From Pararobbsia alpina (lineage in GTDB: Bacteria; Pseudomonadota; Gammaproteobacteria; Burkholderiales; Burkholderiaceae), in the NCBI RefSeq assembly GCF_902859895.1, contig NZ_CADIKM010000008.1, forward strand, positions 1-64,000: 64,000 nt of DNA, written 5' to 3'. The notes beneath the pieces are model-generated. The model made no database searches, was not told the origin of the DNA, and saw nothing but the letters and a program-made list of their open reading frames with translations. Below are positions 7,410 through 17,141 of this stretch, piece after piece; the first letter of the stretch is position 1; each line of letters opens with the position of its first letter. Both the position numbers and the translations under genes were made by a program.

Positions 7410-10400
7410 TTGCCCGCCTCATTAGATGGTCGATCCACAACCGGTTCCTCGTGCTGCTGGCGACCGTGCTCATCGCCGCGTGGGGCTTTCATTCGCTGAT
7501 CCAGACGCCACTCGACGCGCTGCCGGACCTGTCGGACACGCAGGTCATCATCAAGGCCTCGTATCCCGGCAAGGCACCGCAAGTCGTCGAAGACCAGGTG
7601 ACGTACCCGCTCACGACGACCTTGCTCGGCGTTCCGGGTGCAACGACGATTCGCGCGTATTCGTCGTTCGGGGATGCGTTCGTCTACGTTCTCTTCGATG
7701 ACAGGACAGACCCGTACTGGGCTCGATCGCGCGTGCTCGAATACCTGAACCAGGTGCAAAGTCGTCTGCCCGCCGGCGCGACTGTCTCGCTCGGCCCCGA
7801 CGCGACGGGTGTCGGCTGGGTCTACGAATACGCACTGGTCGATCGCACAGGCAAACACGACCTCGGGCAGCTCCGGGCCCTGAACGACTGGTTTCTGAAG
7901 TTCGAGCTCAAAGCAGTACCGGACGTTTCGGAAGTCGCCGGTATCGGCGGCATGGTGCAGCAGTATCAGGTCGTACTCGACCCGGACAAACTGCGGGCTT
8001 ACGGCATCACGCAGGCTACCGTCGCCGACGCCATCGGCAAGGCCAATCAGGAATCGGGCGGTTCAGTCGTCGAACTCGCCGAGTCCGAGTACATGGTCAG
8101 ATCGTCGGGGTATCTGCATTCGCTCGACGATTTCCGCAACATCGTACTGCGCACGAACGACACCGGGACCCCCGTGTTGCTCGGCGACGTCGCGCGTATC
8201 CAGATCGGCCCGGAAATGCGGCGTGGCATCGCCGAGTTGAACGGCGAGGGTGAAGTGGCGGGGGGCGTCGTCGTCATGCGTTCAGGAAAGAATGCGCTGA
8301 CCACCATCGACGCTGTCAAGGCGAAGCTAGCCGAGCTGAAGAAGTCGCTCCCGCCGGGGGTCGAAGTCGTGACGACCTACGATCGCTCGCAGCTCATCGA
8401 GCGTGCAGTCGACAACCTCAAGGACAAGCTCCTTGAAGAGTTCATCATCGTCGGCCTCGTCTGTGCGCTGTTCCTGTTCCATCTGCGTAGCGCGTTCGTC
8501 GCCATCCTGTCGCTGCCACTCGGCGTGCTGGCTGCGTTCATCGTGATGCGCTATCAGGGCGTCAACGCGAACCTGATGTCGTTGGGTGGTATCGCGATCG
8601 CCATCGGCGCGATGATCGACGCAGCTATCGTGATGATCGAGAACGCTCACAAGCACCTCGAAGCGTACGACCACAAGCACCCCGATAGTCCAATCACGAA
8701 TGCCCAGCGATGGGAACTGGTTGCACAGTCCGCGGCCGAGGTCGGGCCAGCCCTGTTTTTTTCGCTCCTGATCATCACGTTGTCGTTCATTCCCGTGTTC
8801 TCGCTCGAAGGCCAGGAAGGGAAGCTGTTTGCCCCACTGGCATTCACGAAGACCTACACGATTGCTGCGGCCGCGGGTCTGTCGGTGACACTCGTGCCGG
8901 TGTTGATGGGTTATCTGATCCGGGGCCGGATTCCACATGAGCATGCCAATCCGCTCAATCGCGTGCTGATCCGCTTGTACCGTCCTTTGCTCGAAGCGAC
9001 GTTACGCCAGCCGTGGGTGGCAATCGGACTGGCTGTCGTCGCGCTTGCCCTCACGCTGGTTCCCGTGTCACGGCTCGGGGGGGAATTCATGCCGCCGCTC
9101 GACGAAGGAGATCTGCTCTATATGCCGACCGCGCTACCCGGCATCTCGGCAGACAAGGCCGCCGAGCTGTTGCAGCAGACGGATCGTCTCATCAGGACTG
9201 TTCCGGAGGTGCAAACCGTGTTCGGCAAATCGGGCCGTGCCGACACCGCGACCGACCCCGCACCGTTCGAGATGTTCGAGACCACCATTCAGTTCAAGCC
9301 TCGCAGTGAATGGCGCCCGGGGATGACGCCCGAGAAGCTGATCGAAGAGCTCGACGCGCGAGTCAAAATCCCCGGCTTGTCGAATGTCTGGGTGCCACCG
9401 ATTCGCAATCGGCTCGATATGCTGTCGACCGGCATCAAGACGCCCGTGGGTGTGAAGATATCCGGCGCCAACCTCGGGCAGATCGACAAGCTCGCCACGC
9501 AGGTCGAGTCCGTGTTGAAGAACGTTCCAGGCGTCACGTCGGCACTCGCCGAACGCCTGAACGGCGGTCACTACATCGACGTCGATATCGACCGGTTGGC
9601 CGCGGCCCGTTACGGTCTGTCCGTGACCGACATCCAGTCGGTTGTCTCATCAGCGGTCGGTGGCGACAAGGTGGGCGAGGTGATCGCGGGTCGTGAGCGT
9701 TTCCCCATCAATATCCGCTATCCGCGGGAGACCCGAGACTCGGTCGAGAAGCTGCGCCAGTTGCCTATCGTCACCGACCGGGGCGCGCAGATCACCCTGG
9801 GCGACGTCGCCTCGCTCAAGATCTCCGATGGTCCACCCATGATCCGTAGTGAGAACGCGCGATTGTCGGGCTATGTCTATGTCGACATTCGCGACACGGA
9901 TCTGCAATCGGCCGTGAAGGCGATGCAGGCGGCGGTTGCACGGGAGGTCGTGCTGCCGTCCGGTTATTCGATCGCGTGGTCGGGCCAGTTCGAGTATCTC
10001 GAGCGCGCGGCCGCCAAGCTGCGGATGGTGATTCCGGTGACGCTCGTCGTGATCTTCGTTCTGCTCTTCCTGACGTTCAACTCCGCAGCCGATGCGCTGC
10101 TGCTGATGACGACAGTGCCCTTCGCGCTGGTCGGCGGCTTCTGGCTGATCTGGATACTCGGACACGCGGTATCCGTCGCGACTGCGGTGGGCTTCATCGC
10201 ATTGTCGGGTGTGGCAGCCGAATTTGGCGTCGTGATGCTGCTCTATCTGAAGGATGCGCTCAAGCGTCGGCTCGAGGAAGGTGAGCCATTGACCGAGGCG
10301 ATGCTCGTGGACGCCATCCGCGAAGGCGCTGTCCTGCGCGTCAGACCCAAGACAATGACGGTCGCGGTCGTGCTCGCGGGCCTCATCCCCATCATGCTGG

Positions 10401-10630
10401 GTCACGGCGCCGGTTCCGAAGTCATGCAGCGCATCGCCGCGCCGATGGTCGGCGGCATGGTGACGGCACCGCTGTTGTCGATGTTCGTGATTCCGGCGGC
10501 ATGGCTGCTGCTGCAGCGCAGGCACATTGCTCGCGGCCGGCGTGTGCGCGATGACGATGGCCTGCAAGACCAAAGGCGCGTGGGTGATCAAGCAGCTGAG
10601 GGAAGGCGAGAAGTGCAAAGCCCGCGTTGA
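7406..10630 (+). CDS. cusA: CusA Cu(I)/Ag(I) RND efflux transporter
   Basis: 1074 residues, 12 transmembrane helices in the RND pattern with two large periplasmic loops. The three methionines that bind Cu(I)/Ag(I) in E. coli CusA are present at the same numbers: M573 ([10 protein letters not shown]), M623 (FEMFETT) and M672 (LDMLSTGIK). This favours monovalent copper/silver over the Zn/Co/Cd CzcA type. Helix 4 carries the [13 protein letters not shown] proton-relay signature. The last ~25 residues (from about [10 protein letters not shown]) are polar and unlike the family tail; a second frame over the same DNA is also open (10527-10649). Coupled to cusB by a 4-bp overlap. Confidence 0.95.
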   Translation: MIARLIRWSIHNRFLVLLATVLIAAWGFHSLIQTPLDALPDLSDTQVIIKASYPGKAPQVVEDQVTYPLTTTLLGVPGATTIRAYSSFGDAFVYVLFDDRTDPYWARSRVLEYLNQVQSRLPAGATVSLGPDATGVGWVYEYALVDRTGKHDLGQLRALNDWFLKFELKAVPDVSEVAGIGGMVQQYQVVLDPDKLRAYGITQATVADAIGKANQESGGSVVELAESEYMVRSSGYLHSLDDFRNIVLRTNDTGTPVLLGDVARIQIGPEMRRGIAELNGEGEVAGGVVVMRSGKNALTTIDAVKAKLAELKKSLPPGVEVVTTYDRSQLIERAVDNLKDKLLEEFIIVGLVCALFLFHLRSAFVAILSLPLGVLAAFIVMRYQGVNANLMSLGGIAIAIGAMIDAAIVMIENAHKHLEAYDHKHPDSPITNAQRWELVAQSAAEVGPALFFSLLIITLSFIPVFSLEGQEGKLFAPLAFTKTYTIAAAAGLSVTLVPVLMGYLIRGRIPHEHANPLNRVLIRLYRPLLEATLRQPWVAIGLAVVALALTLVPVSRLGGEFMPPLDEGDLLYMPTALPGISADKAAELLQQTDRLIRTVPEVQTVFGKSGRADTATDPAPFEMFETTIQFKPRSEWRPGMTPEKLIEELDARVKIPGLSNVWVPPIRNRLDMLSTGIKTPVGVKISGANLGQIDKLATQVESVLKNVPGVTSALAERLNGGHYIDVDIDRLAAARYGLSVTDIQSVVSSAVGGDKVGEVIAGRERFPINIRYPRETRDSVEKLRQLPIVTDRGAQITLGDVASLKISDGPPMIRSENARLSGYVYVDIRDTDLQSAVKAMQAAVAREVVLPSGYSIAWSGQFEYLERAAAKLRMVIPVTLVVIFVLLFLTFNSAADALLLMTTVPFALVGGFWLIWILGHAVSVATAVGFIALSGVAAEFGVVMLLYLKDALKRRLEEGEPLTEAMLVDAIREGAVLRVRPKTMTVAVVLAGLIPIMLGHGAGSEVMQRIAAPMVGGMVTAPLLSMFVIPAAWLLLQRRHIARGRRVRDDDGLQDQRRVGDQAAEGRREVQSPR

Positions 10631-10649
10631 AAACTCGATGGGACGCTAA
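10527..10649 (+). CDS. Possible small protein overlapping the 3' end of cusA
   Basis: In a different frame from cusA, codons run from a TTG (10527), a GTG (10542) or ATGs (10551, 10557) to TAA at 10647-10649. Reading from TTG gives [17 protein letters not shown], then [18 protein letters not shown]: a short hydrophobic head and a charged tail with three to four Cys. This looks more protein-like than the polar cusA tail in the other frame. It could be a small secreted copper-related peptide, or the remnant of a displaced downstream gene. No convincing ribosome site. Confidence 0.25.
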   Translation: MLAAGVCAMTMACKTKGAWVIKQLREGEKCKARVENSMGR

Positions 10650-10938
10650 CGTTGTGCGGCGGATCAAACAATCGTCACCTATCGGGATGGTGTGTTCGTC
10701 CCATCCGTCGCACTACCTTGGCCTTCGTAGCGCAGCTTCCTGCACAAACGACACGCCTTCCCGGATATTTCCGAAAATCGCCCCGGCAAGCCCGCTTGAA
10801 TGCCCCGGTCGAATGGTATAGAACTGACGATGCGGTCATCCAAAAGCTCAACATGACTCGTCGCACGCGGGAGTGCTGCCAATCGCGCATCGAGGCTGAC
10901 CCAGTGGGGTTTGCGCGTGAAGCCCGAATTTCAGTCTT
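10650..10938. other. Intergenic stretch with no recognised feature
   Basis: About 290 bases between cusA and the DUF3141 scrap. I find no credible gene on either strand, no T-tailed hairpin and no clear promoter. Given the broken gene next to it, this may be a rearrangement junction. Confidence 0.5.
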
Positions 10939-11104
10939 CCGATGAACCGCGAGGAGATCGAGTGGATCACGCGCAACCTCTTCGTGGGCAACAAGCTTTG
11001 CTTCGGTGACATGAAGGACCTTGCGGGCAAGGGCTTCGAGCTGCGCAACATCAAGTCGCCGATCGTCCTGTTCGCCTCGATGGGCGACAACATCACGCGC
11101 CCCA
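10939..11104 (+). pseudogene. Fragment of a DUF3141 (PHA-synthase-like) protein
   Basis: Codons from 10942 read NREEIEWITRNLFVGNKLC and then GFELRNIKSPIVLFASMGDN. This is the conserved core of DUF3141 proteins, long (700-800 residue) alpha/beta-hydrolase-like proteins related to poly(3-hydroxyalkanoate) synthases. Only about 54 residues remain; after DNITRP the frame loses similarity. From family knowledge, full-length DUF3141 genes in Burkholderia often sit directly before phosphotransacetylase and acetate kinase, exactly the position here, so this is the stump of an eroded operon leader gene. Confidence 0.72.
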
Positions 11105-11207
11105 GCAAGCGTTGCCCGGCAAGGCGACACGCGATCAGCACACTGAGGCGCTCGCGCGCTGATCGCGGTTGCTGTCACGCCGTGTCACCGATCCGAGGAA
11201 CACCGCC

Positions 11208-12146
11208 GTGGAACGTGAACACGCGAAGTACCAGAAGCTCATCGAGTTTTGCAGGTCGCTCGATCCCGTGCCTACCGCGATCGTGCATCCGTGCGACCAA
11301 AGCTCGCTCGAGGGCGCGATCCAGGCAGCGCAGAATGGACTGATCGCGCCGATCCTCGTCGGGCCACGCGCGCGCATCGAAGCGGTGGCGGCTCAGTACG
11401 CAATCGACCTCGCGGATTATCCGATCGTCGATACACCCTATAGCCAGGCGGCGGCAGCCGCTGCCGTCCAGCTTGTCCGGGAGGGCAAGGCGGAGGCGCT
11501 GATGAAAGGCAGTCTGCATACCGACGAGCTGATGGGCGCAGTCGTGCGTCGCGAATCAGGGCTGCGCACGGCGAGGCGCGTCAGCCACTGCTTCGTGATG
11601 GACGTCCCAGGATACGAGAGTGCCCTCATCATCACCGATGCCGCCGTCAACATCGCGCCGACGCTCGAGGAGAAAGCCGACATCCTGCAGAACGCGATCG
11701 ATCTCGGACACGCGCTGAACTTCCCGGAGGTGCGCGTCGCGATTCTCTCGGCGATGGAGACGGTCAATCCGAAGGTGCCCTCCACCGTGGAAGCCGCCGC
11801 GCTCTGCAAGATGGTGGACCGTCGTCAGGTGACCGGCGCGCTGGTCGACGGGCCGCTTGCGCTCGACAACGCCATCGATCTCGAAGCGGCGAGGATCAAG
11901 CAAATCGATTCGCCGGTCGCGGGACGTGCAAACGTGCTGCTCGTGCCCGACCTGGAAGCCGGGAACATGCTGGCGAAGAGCCTGTCGTTCCTCGCCGGCG
12001 CGGATGCCGCCGGCATCGTCCTGGGCGCGCGCGTGCCGATCATCCTGACGAGCCGCGCCGACTCGCTGATGACGCGGCTCGCGTCCTGCGCCGTGGCGGC
12101 GCTCGTCGCGAAGGCGCGCCGTGAGAGCGGCAAGGCGCTGGGGTGA
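11208..12146 (+). CDS. pta: Phosphate acetyl/butyryltransferase
   Basis: 312 residues from GTG 11208, preferred because CCGAGGAA lies 8 bases upstream; an earlier in-frame ATG at 11169 lacks one. Single PTA_PTB domain without the N-terminal MaoC-type domain seen in the longer bifunctional Burkholderia form. EALMKGSLHTDELMGAV and LVDGPLALDNAIDLEAA are family signatures, as is the C-terminal VPDLEAGNMLAKSL. It converts acetyl-CoA (or another short acyl-CoA) and phosphate to the acyl phosphate. The next gene, acetate kinase, starts 4 bases after its stop, forming a substrate-level phosphorylation pair. Confidence 0.9.
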   Translation: MEREHAKYQKLIEFCRSLDPVPTAIVHPCDQSSLEGAIQAAQNGLIAPILVGPRARIEAVAAQYAIDLADYPIVDTPYSQAAAAAAVQLVREGKAEALMKGSLHTDELMGAVVRRESGLRTARRVSHCFVMDVPGYESALIITDAAVNIAPTLEEKADILQNAIDLGHALNFPEVRVAILSAMETVNPKVPSTVEAAALCKMVDRRQVTGALVDGPLALDNAIDLEAARIKQIDSPVAGRANVLLVPDLEAGNMLAKSLSFLAGADAAGIVLGARVPIILTSRADSLMTRLASCAVAALVAKARRESGKALG

Positions 12147-12150
12147 AGCC

Positions 12151-13329
12151 ATGGCAGACGTCATTCTGGTACTCAACGCGGGATCGTCGAGCATCAAGTT
12201 CCGCGTGTTCGCGGCGAAGGGCGCCGCGCCCGAGCTCGTCATGCGAGGGCAGGCGGAGGGACTGCACACTGCCCCCGCGTTCGCCGCGTTCGACGGCACT
12301 GGCGAGTGCATCGGCGAGCGGACCTGGGAGAAGGGAAATGCGATCGGGCATGAAGGCGCGATCGAATGCATCGGGGATTTTTTGCGCGGTCATCACGAAG
12401 GCTATGAGCTGGTTGCCGTCGGGCATCGAGTCGTTCATGGCGGCGAGGCGTTCACCGGGCCTGTGCTCGCGACGTCCGGGGTGCTCGCGAAGCTCGACGA
12501 ACTCGTTCCGCTCGCGCCCTTGCATCAGCCGCACAATCTGGCGCCCGTGCGCATCGTCGCCAGGCGCCGTCCGGAGTTGCCGCAGATCATGTGCTTCGAT
12601 ACGGCGTTTCACCGGGCGCAGCCGGAAGTGGCGCAAGCCTTCGCGCTGCCGGAGAAGATCACCTCGCACGGCGTGCGGCGCTACGGCTTTCATGGCTTGT
12701 CCTACGAATATATCGCGAGCGTGCTGCCCCGCTTCGCGCCCGGCGTCGCACAGGGGCGGGCGGTCGTTGCGCATCTCGGCAACGGCGCGAGCATGTGCGC
12801 GATCGAGGCGGGCAAGAGCGTCGCGAGCACGATGGGGTTCACCGCGGTCGACGGCCTGCCGATGGGCACGCGCTGCGGCAGCCTCGATCCCGGCGTGATT
12901 CTCTATCTGATGGATCAGCTGGGTATGGATGCGCGCGCGATCGAGAATCTGCTCTACAAGGAGTCGGGCCTGCTCGGCGTATCGGCCCTGTCGAGCGACA
13001 TGCGCGAGTTGCTCGCGAGCGCCGATCCGCGCGCCCGCTTCGCGGTGGAGCTTTTCGTCTACCGGATCGGACGGGAGCTTGGCTCGCTCGCGGCGGGGCT
13101 CGGCGGCATCGATGCGCTCGTGTTCACCGCCGGCATCGGCGAGCACGCACCGGCGATTCGCGAACGCGTGTGCAAAGGCGCGGCGTGGCTCGGCATCGAG
13201 CTGGATACGGAAGCGAACCTGCGGGACGGGCCGTGCATCAGCACGGCATCGAGCAAGGTATCGGCCTGGGTGATCCCGACCGACGAAGAACTCATGATCG
13301 CGCGCCACACGCGGGCGACGATCGTCTGA
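12151..13329 (+). CDS. ackA: Acetate kinase
   Basis: 392 residues from ATG 12151. N-terminal VLNAGSSSIKFRVF is the ASKHA phosphate-1 motif; HRVVHGGEAF, DTAFHR (catalytic Asp in CFDTAFHR), HLGNGASMCAI and FTAGIGEHAPAIRE are acetate/propionate kinase signatures. It transfers the phosphate of acetyl phosphate to ADP, giving acetate and ATP. Translated with pta (4-base gap). With the lactate dehydrogenase downstream it suggests overflow or low-oxygen metabolism. Confidence 0.96.
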   Translation: MADVILVLNAGSSSIKFRVFAAKGAAPELVMRGQAEGLHTAPAFAAFDGTGECIGERTWEKGNAIGHEGAIECIGDFLRGHHEGYELVAVGHRVVHGGEAFTGPVLATSGVLAKLDELVPLAPLHQPHNLAPVRIVARRRPELPQIMCFDTAFHRAQPEVAQAFALPEKITSHGVRRYGFHGLSYEYIASVLPRFAPGVAQGRAVVAHLGNGASMCAIEAGKSVASTMGFTAVDGLPMGTRCGSLDPGVILYLMDQLGMDARAIENLLYKESGLLGVSALSSDMRELLASADPRARFAVELFVYRIGRELGSLAAGLGGIDALVFTAGIGEHAPAIRERVCKGAAWLGIELDTEANLRDGPCISTASSKVSAWVIPTDEELMIARHTRATIV

Positions 13330-13417
13330 ATCGAAAGCGCGTCGAAGCTGTGTTGATCACGGCCTAGCGTCAACGTGGTGTCGCCGCACGAAGAGTGAAC
13401 GGCGGCAGGAGAGCGAC

Positions 13418-13528
13418 ATGGGCATCCTGAGCTGGCTTGCGCGAGGCAAGCACGTGAGGGCCGCCCGTAACCGTTGGGCAACGCTGACGATAGGCGAGCC
13501 CATGATTTTGAACAAGGAGTTGCCATGA
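13418..13528 (+). CDS. Possible 36-residue leader ORF coupled to the glycine-zipper gene
   Basis: ATG 13418 follows GGCAGGAGAGCGAC, a good ribosome site, and the frame (MGILSWLARGKHVRAAR...) ends in TGA overlapping the ATG of the next gene as ATGA at 13525-13528. The peptide is basic with a short hydrophobic start and no recognised family. It may couple translation of the downstream gene or encode a small protein. Confidence 0.35.
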   Translation: MGILSWLARGKHVRAARNRWATLTIGEPMILNKELP

Positions 13529-14001
13529 ATGTAATCAGGAAGCGTACGATTTGCGCCCTCGTGCTGATGGCGCTGGCGCTCGACTCGCTCGCGCAAGGCA
13601 AGCCCATCGCCTATCCGGCCAAAGGCCAAAGCGCGCAGCAACAGCAAAGGGACGATGGGGAGTGCTACAGCTGGGCGAAAAGCAGCACGGGCATTGACCC
13701 CGCCGCCGTGGCTTCGGCGGCTCCGCCCCCTTCCACAGGGCCGGCGGTGGGCGGCGGAGAACGGGTGGGAGGCGCCGCGCGGGGAGCCGCGGGCGGTGCC
13801 GTGATCGGAGCAATCGCCGGGGACGCCGGCAAGGGCGCAGCCATTGGCGCGGTCACGGGCACGATGGTCGGCGGCCACCGCGCCCGGCAGAACCGGCGCG
13901 CGCAGGACGCCAACGCACAGGCTCAGACTCAGGGCGCCATCGACACGTACTACCGAGCCTACGGGGCATGCATGGAAGGGCGCGGTTATACGATCCGGTA
14001 G
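13525..14001 (+). CDS. Secreted glycine-zipper protein
   Basis: 158 residues from ATG 13525, with AAGGAG 7 bases upstream. Signal peptide 1-23 (ALVLMALALDSLAQG). Residues about 88-120 form a glycine-zipper (GGAARGAAGGAVIGAIAG then GAAIGAVTGTMVGGHRA), a membrane-inserting hairpin found in outer-membrane and stress lipoprotein-like proteins. C-terminal YYRAYGACMEGRGYTI resembles the tail of many glycine-zipper family proteins of proteobacteria. Likely an envelope protein; precise role unknown. It sits between ackA and the antiporter on the same strand. Confidence 0.8.
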   Translation: MNVIRKRTICALVLMALALDSLAQGKPIAYPAKGQSAQQQQRDDGECYSWAKSSTGIDPAAVASAAPPPSTGPAVGGGERVGGAARGAAGGAVIGAIAGDAGKGAAIGAVTGTMVGGHRARQNRRAQDANAQAQTQGAIDTYYRAYGACMEGRGYTIR

Positions 14002-14249
14002 CTGCTTCGAGGCGCACCGGGCAATGGCGCGAAGCCGGGCGTGTCAGGGGCAGGCACACGGCATCTGGTGAACAGCTGTAACAAGAGGAAGTGGTGGTCG
14101 AAGAGAACGGACGTGCGTTGAATGCGACGAGTCCCGTCGCACGATTGCGGGAGAGACGTGATGCACAGCCGTTTCGCATGCGAGCCCGGCGTGGATCAGT
14201 CCGCGCTCACCGCTGTTGCGTCCATTCCTGCTCATCGAGAGGTACTGTC

Positions 14250-15842
14250 ATGGATGCAGTGAGGACGTTGCTCGAAACCCAGCCGCTGCTCACGCTCTTT
14301 GTGACGGTCGCCCTGGGCTATGTCGTCGGCGAGATGAGCATCAAGGGGGTGTCCCTCGGCTCGGGCGCGGTGCTCTTCGTCGGACTGGCGATCGGCGGCT
14401 TCGCGCCCAAGTCCGCGCCGCCGGCCCTGCTCGGCACGCTAGGGCTGCTCCTCTTTCTCTACAACATCGGCATCCAGTACGGCGACCAGTTCTTCAAGGG
14501 CCTGACGAGCGCCAACGGCCTCAAGGCCAACATTGCCGCCGCGTTCGGAGTCATTGTCGCCGGCTTTGTGTCGGTCGCGCTCGTGCCGCTCTTCGGCGTC
14601 AAGCTCGACGAATCGCTCGGCATGTTCGCCGGGTCCGGCACCAGCACGGCAAGCCTGCAGGCCGCGATGGCCGCCATGAAAGGCGACGGCGCCACGGTGG
14701 GCTACAGCGTCGCCTATCCGTTCGGCGTGGCCGGGCCGATCCTTTTCCTGTATGTCCTTAGCGTGGTGCTGAAACCGCACATCGAGCGGCCACCGCCCAA
14801 GCTCATCGAAACGGCCGAGATCGCGTTGAGAAACCCGGCGTTCATCGGCGCGCGATTCTCCGACCTGGTGGCGCGCATGCCGGCCGGGCTCGCGATTGCC
14901 GCCGTGCGCCGCGAGCACCACAACCGCACGCTTACGGACGATCTGATCCTGCAGGCCGACGACGTCCTGCTCGCGACCGCCACGGACCCGGCCGTGTTGC
15001 GCGAAGCCACGTCGCTTTTCGGAGAGTTGCAGCCGGGCCGCATCACGAGTCACCGCGAGGATCTCGACTATGCTCGGGTGTTCGCTTCGAGCCGGCTCGT
15101 GGTCGGGCACATGCTGCGCGACATCCGCTTCCCGGAGGGCGTCGCCTGTACGATCGCGCATGTGCGCCGGGGCGACGCCGACCTGATGCCGAAACAGGAC
15201 CTCATCCTCGAATTCGGCGACCGCGTCGGCTTGCTCGCGAACCGCGCCAACATGAAGTCGCTACGCGCGCTTTTCGGCGACTCCATCAAGGGAACTGCCG
15301 AACTGAGTTTCATCTCGATCGGTGTCGGCGCGGCCCTCGGGCTTCTGGCCGGCGCGGTTCCGCTGCCCATTCCCGGCGTCGGCAAGCTCACCCTCGGGCT
15401 AGCCGCGCTGCTGCTCGTCGCCCTCGTCCTCGGCCGGGTGCGCCGCGTCGGACCGTTCGCCTGGACGATGCCGCTTACAGCGAATCTGGTCCTGCGCAAT
15501 TTCGGCTTGACCATCTTCCTCGCCCAGGTGGGCATTGCCTCGGGGCCGAAGTTCTTCGCCACCATCGGCGTGGCGGGCGTGTCTTTCCTGGTCTACGGCG
15601 TGGCGATTGCGCTCGCGCTGCTCCTCGTCACGACGATCTTGTGCCTGTGGGTCTTCAGGCTGCCATTCGACATGACGGTGGGCGTGATCAGCGGAGCGAC
15701 GGGCAATCCGGCAATCCTGGCCTTTGCCAATCGCGTCGCACCGACCGATCTCCCGGATCTCGGCTATGCAATGATCTTCCCTTCGATGACCGTCGTGAAG
15801 ATCCTGTTCGTGCAGATCGCCGCCGTCTTGGCCAGCGGATAG
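14250..15842 (+). CDS. AspT/YidE-type antiporter (aspartate-alanine exchanger family)
   Basis: 530 residues from ATG 14250, with GAGAGG 9 bases upstream; the frame is open further upstream but that part reads as non-coding. Two blocks of about five transmembrane helices (residues 5-185 and 360-528) each carry the AspT-family motif GSGTSTASLQAA and ISGATGNPAILAFA. Between them lie TrkA_C/RCK regulatory domains (about 200-340). Family members exchange amino acids or dicarboxylates and can generate proton-motive force by decarboxylation. Substrate unknown; no decarboxylase gene is adjacent. The next gene starts 53 bases downstream. Confidence 0.87.
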   Translation: MDAVRTLLETQPLLTLFVTVALGYVVGEMSIKGVSLGSGAVLFVGLAIGGFAPKSAPPALLGTLGLLLFLYNIGIQYGDQFFKGLTSANGLKANIAAAFGVIVAGFVSVALVPLFGVKLDESLGMFAGSGTSTASLQAAMAAMKGDGATVGYSVAYPFGVAGPILFLYVLSVVLKPHIERPPPKLIETAEIALRNPAFIGARFSDLVARMPAGLAIAAVRREHHNRTLTDDLILQADDVLLATATDPAVLREATSLFGELQPGRITSHREDLDYARVFASSRLVVGHMLRDIRFPEGVACTIAHVRRGDADLMPKQDLILEFGDRVGLLANRANMKSLRALFGDSIKGTAELSFISIGVGAALGLLAGAVPLPIPGVGKLTLGLAALLLVALVLGRVRRVGPFAWTMPLTANLVLRNFGLTIFLAQVGIASGPKFFATIGVAGVSFLVYGVAIALALLLVTTILCLWVFRLPFDMTVGVISGATGNPAILAFANRVAPTDLPDLGYAMIFPSMTVVKILFVQIAAVLASG

Positions 15843-15895
15843 CACGGCACGCATACATCGGATTCCTGAACCCCGGCCTGCTTCGGAGGCACACG

Positions 15896-16891
15896 ATGGA
15901 AATCGCCGTCTTCAGCGCGAAGCCCTACGATCGCGACTATCTCGATGCCGCGAATGCGGCCCACGGCCATCGCCTCAAGTACTTCGAGGTCCCGCTCGAT
16001 GGCGAAACCGTCGGCCTTGCGGCGGGCCACGGCGCCGTGTGCATCTTCGTCAACGACAATGCGGATGCGGCGGTTCTCGAAGCGCTCGGGCACGGCGGCA
16101 CGAAGCTTGTCGCGCTGCGCTGCACGGGGTTCAACAACGTGGACCTGAATGCTGCGCGCGATCTCGGCATCAAGGTGGTACGGGTGGTCGACTACTCGCC
16201 CAATTCGGTCGCCGAGCATGCGGTCGCTTTGCTGATGGCAATCAACCGCAAGATCCACCGGGCCTACAACCGCACGCGGGACTTCAATTTTTCGCTCGAC
16301 GGCCTGATGGGCTTCGACCTGTGCGGAAAGACGGTTGCCGTGATCGGCACGGGCAAGATCGGACGGGTCTTTGGCAAGATCATGCTGGGATTCGGCTGCG
16401 ACGTGATCGGCTACGACACGTTTCCTTCGCCGCAATTCGAAGCGATGGGCGCGCGCTATGCGATGCCGGGAGAGATCAGCGTGAGCGCCGACGTCATCTC
16501 GCTGCATTGTCCGCTCACGCCCGACACCTATCACATCATCGATGCCGACGCGCTATCGCGCGCCAAGCGGGGGGCGTTGCTGATCAACACGAGCCGCGGC
16601 GGGCTCATCGACACGGAAGCGGTCATCAACGCGCTCAGGAGCGGCCAGTTGGGCGGCCTCGCGATCGACGTGTATGAGCAGGAGGCGGGCGTATTCTTCC
16701 GTGACCTGTCCGGCACCATCATCACCGACGATATGCTGCAGCGGCTCGTCACGTTCCCAAACGTGATCCTGACCGGGCACCAGGCATTTCTCACACGCGA
16801 GGCCGTGACCACCATCTGCGAGACGACTCTGCAAAGCGTGACGGACTTCGAATCGGGCAAGCCGCTTGCGAACGAAATCAACGCTGGTTGA
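15896..16891 (+). CDS. ldhA: D-lactate dehydrogenase (2-hydroxyacid dehydrogenase family)
   Basis: 332 residues from ATG 15896 (CGGAGG upstream). Rossmann fold signature VIGTGKIGRVFGKI near residue 150, active-site NTSRGGLIDTEAV, and the D-LDH-specific end RDLSGTIITDD then LTGHQAFLTREAV with the catalytic His. It reduces pyruvate to D-lactate with NADH, regenerating NAD+. Last gene of the fermentative block; followed by a bidirectional hairpin. Confidence 0.92.
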   Translation: MEIAVFSAKPYDRDYLDAANAAHGHRLKYFEVPLDGETVGLAAGHGAVCIFVNDNADAAVLEALGHGGTKLVALRCTGFNNVDLNAARDLGIKVVRVVDYSPNSVAEHAVALLMAINRKIHRAYNRTRDFNFSLDGLMGFDLCGKTVAVIGTGKIGRVFGKIMLGFGCDVIGYDTFPSPQFEAMGARYAMPGEISVSADVISLHCPLTPDTYHIIDADALSRAKRGALLINTSRGGLIDTEAVINALRSGQLGGLAIDVYEQEAGVFFRDLSGTIITDDMLQRLVTFPNVILTGHQAFLTREAVTTICETTLQSVTDFESGKPLANEINAG

Positions 16892-16910
16892 GGGCGTGGA
16901 GGGCCCGGCG

Positions 16911-16942
16911 AAAAAAAAGCACCGGCGATTGCTCGCAAGTGC
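16911..16942 (-). terminator. Terminator-like hairpin next to the tRNA-Lys remnant
   Basis: On the minus strand AGCAC/GTGCT encloses an inner GCGA-GCAA-TCGC stem and is followed by eight T (complement of 16911-16918). It lies downstream of the degenerate tRNA 3' part, consistent with being the original terminator of that tRNA. It may also stop ldhA from the other side. A second hairpin, CTTCCC-ATGC-GGGAAG, spans 16952-16967. Confidence 0.65.
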
Positions 16943-16978
16943 TTGATCTTTCTTCCCATGCGGGAAGATGTGTCTTGG

Positions 16979-17026
16979 GTAGGCCGTGCCGGACTCGAAC
17001 CCTGCGATCAACGGATTGAAAGTCCG
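16979..17026 (-). pseudogene. Degenerate copy of the tRNA-Lys 3' part
   Basis: Aligned with the intact tRNA-Lys at 19264-19339, 44 of 47 bases match with one extra base, covering the anticodon arm, T arm and acceptor 3' strand. The homology stops abruptly in the anticodon stem, and the 5' half is absent. The anticodon loop differs by one base (CTTTCAA versus CTTTTAA). Same orientation as the intact gene, 2.3 kb away. It is either an attachment-site footprint or a decayed second tRNA. Confidence 0.82.
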
Positions 17027-17141
17027 GGTGAATCGAGGTTAACCGCCCCGTCGAAGCGCATCGTCATCCGGCCCGGCGTGAAAAGCCCCGATGGCAGTCA
17101 GCCGTGGACCCGGACGACGAGTCGCCTCCCGGGGCGCAACA

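Noticed and set aside
10675..11178. Minus-strand 167-residue frame across the DUF3141 stump
   Set aside because: Antisense shadow without domains; the plus strand carries the recognisable remnant.
14122..14141. Short inverted repeat TGCGACG/CGTCGCA before the antiporter
   Set aside because: Only 7 bp in GC-rich DNA, no T tail; could occur by chance.
16979..17026. A complete second tRNA
   Set aside because: The 5' half cannot be found and the cloverleaf cannot close.
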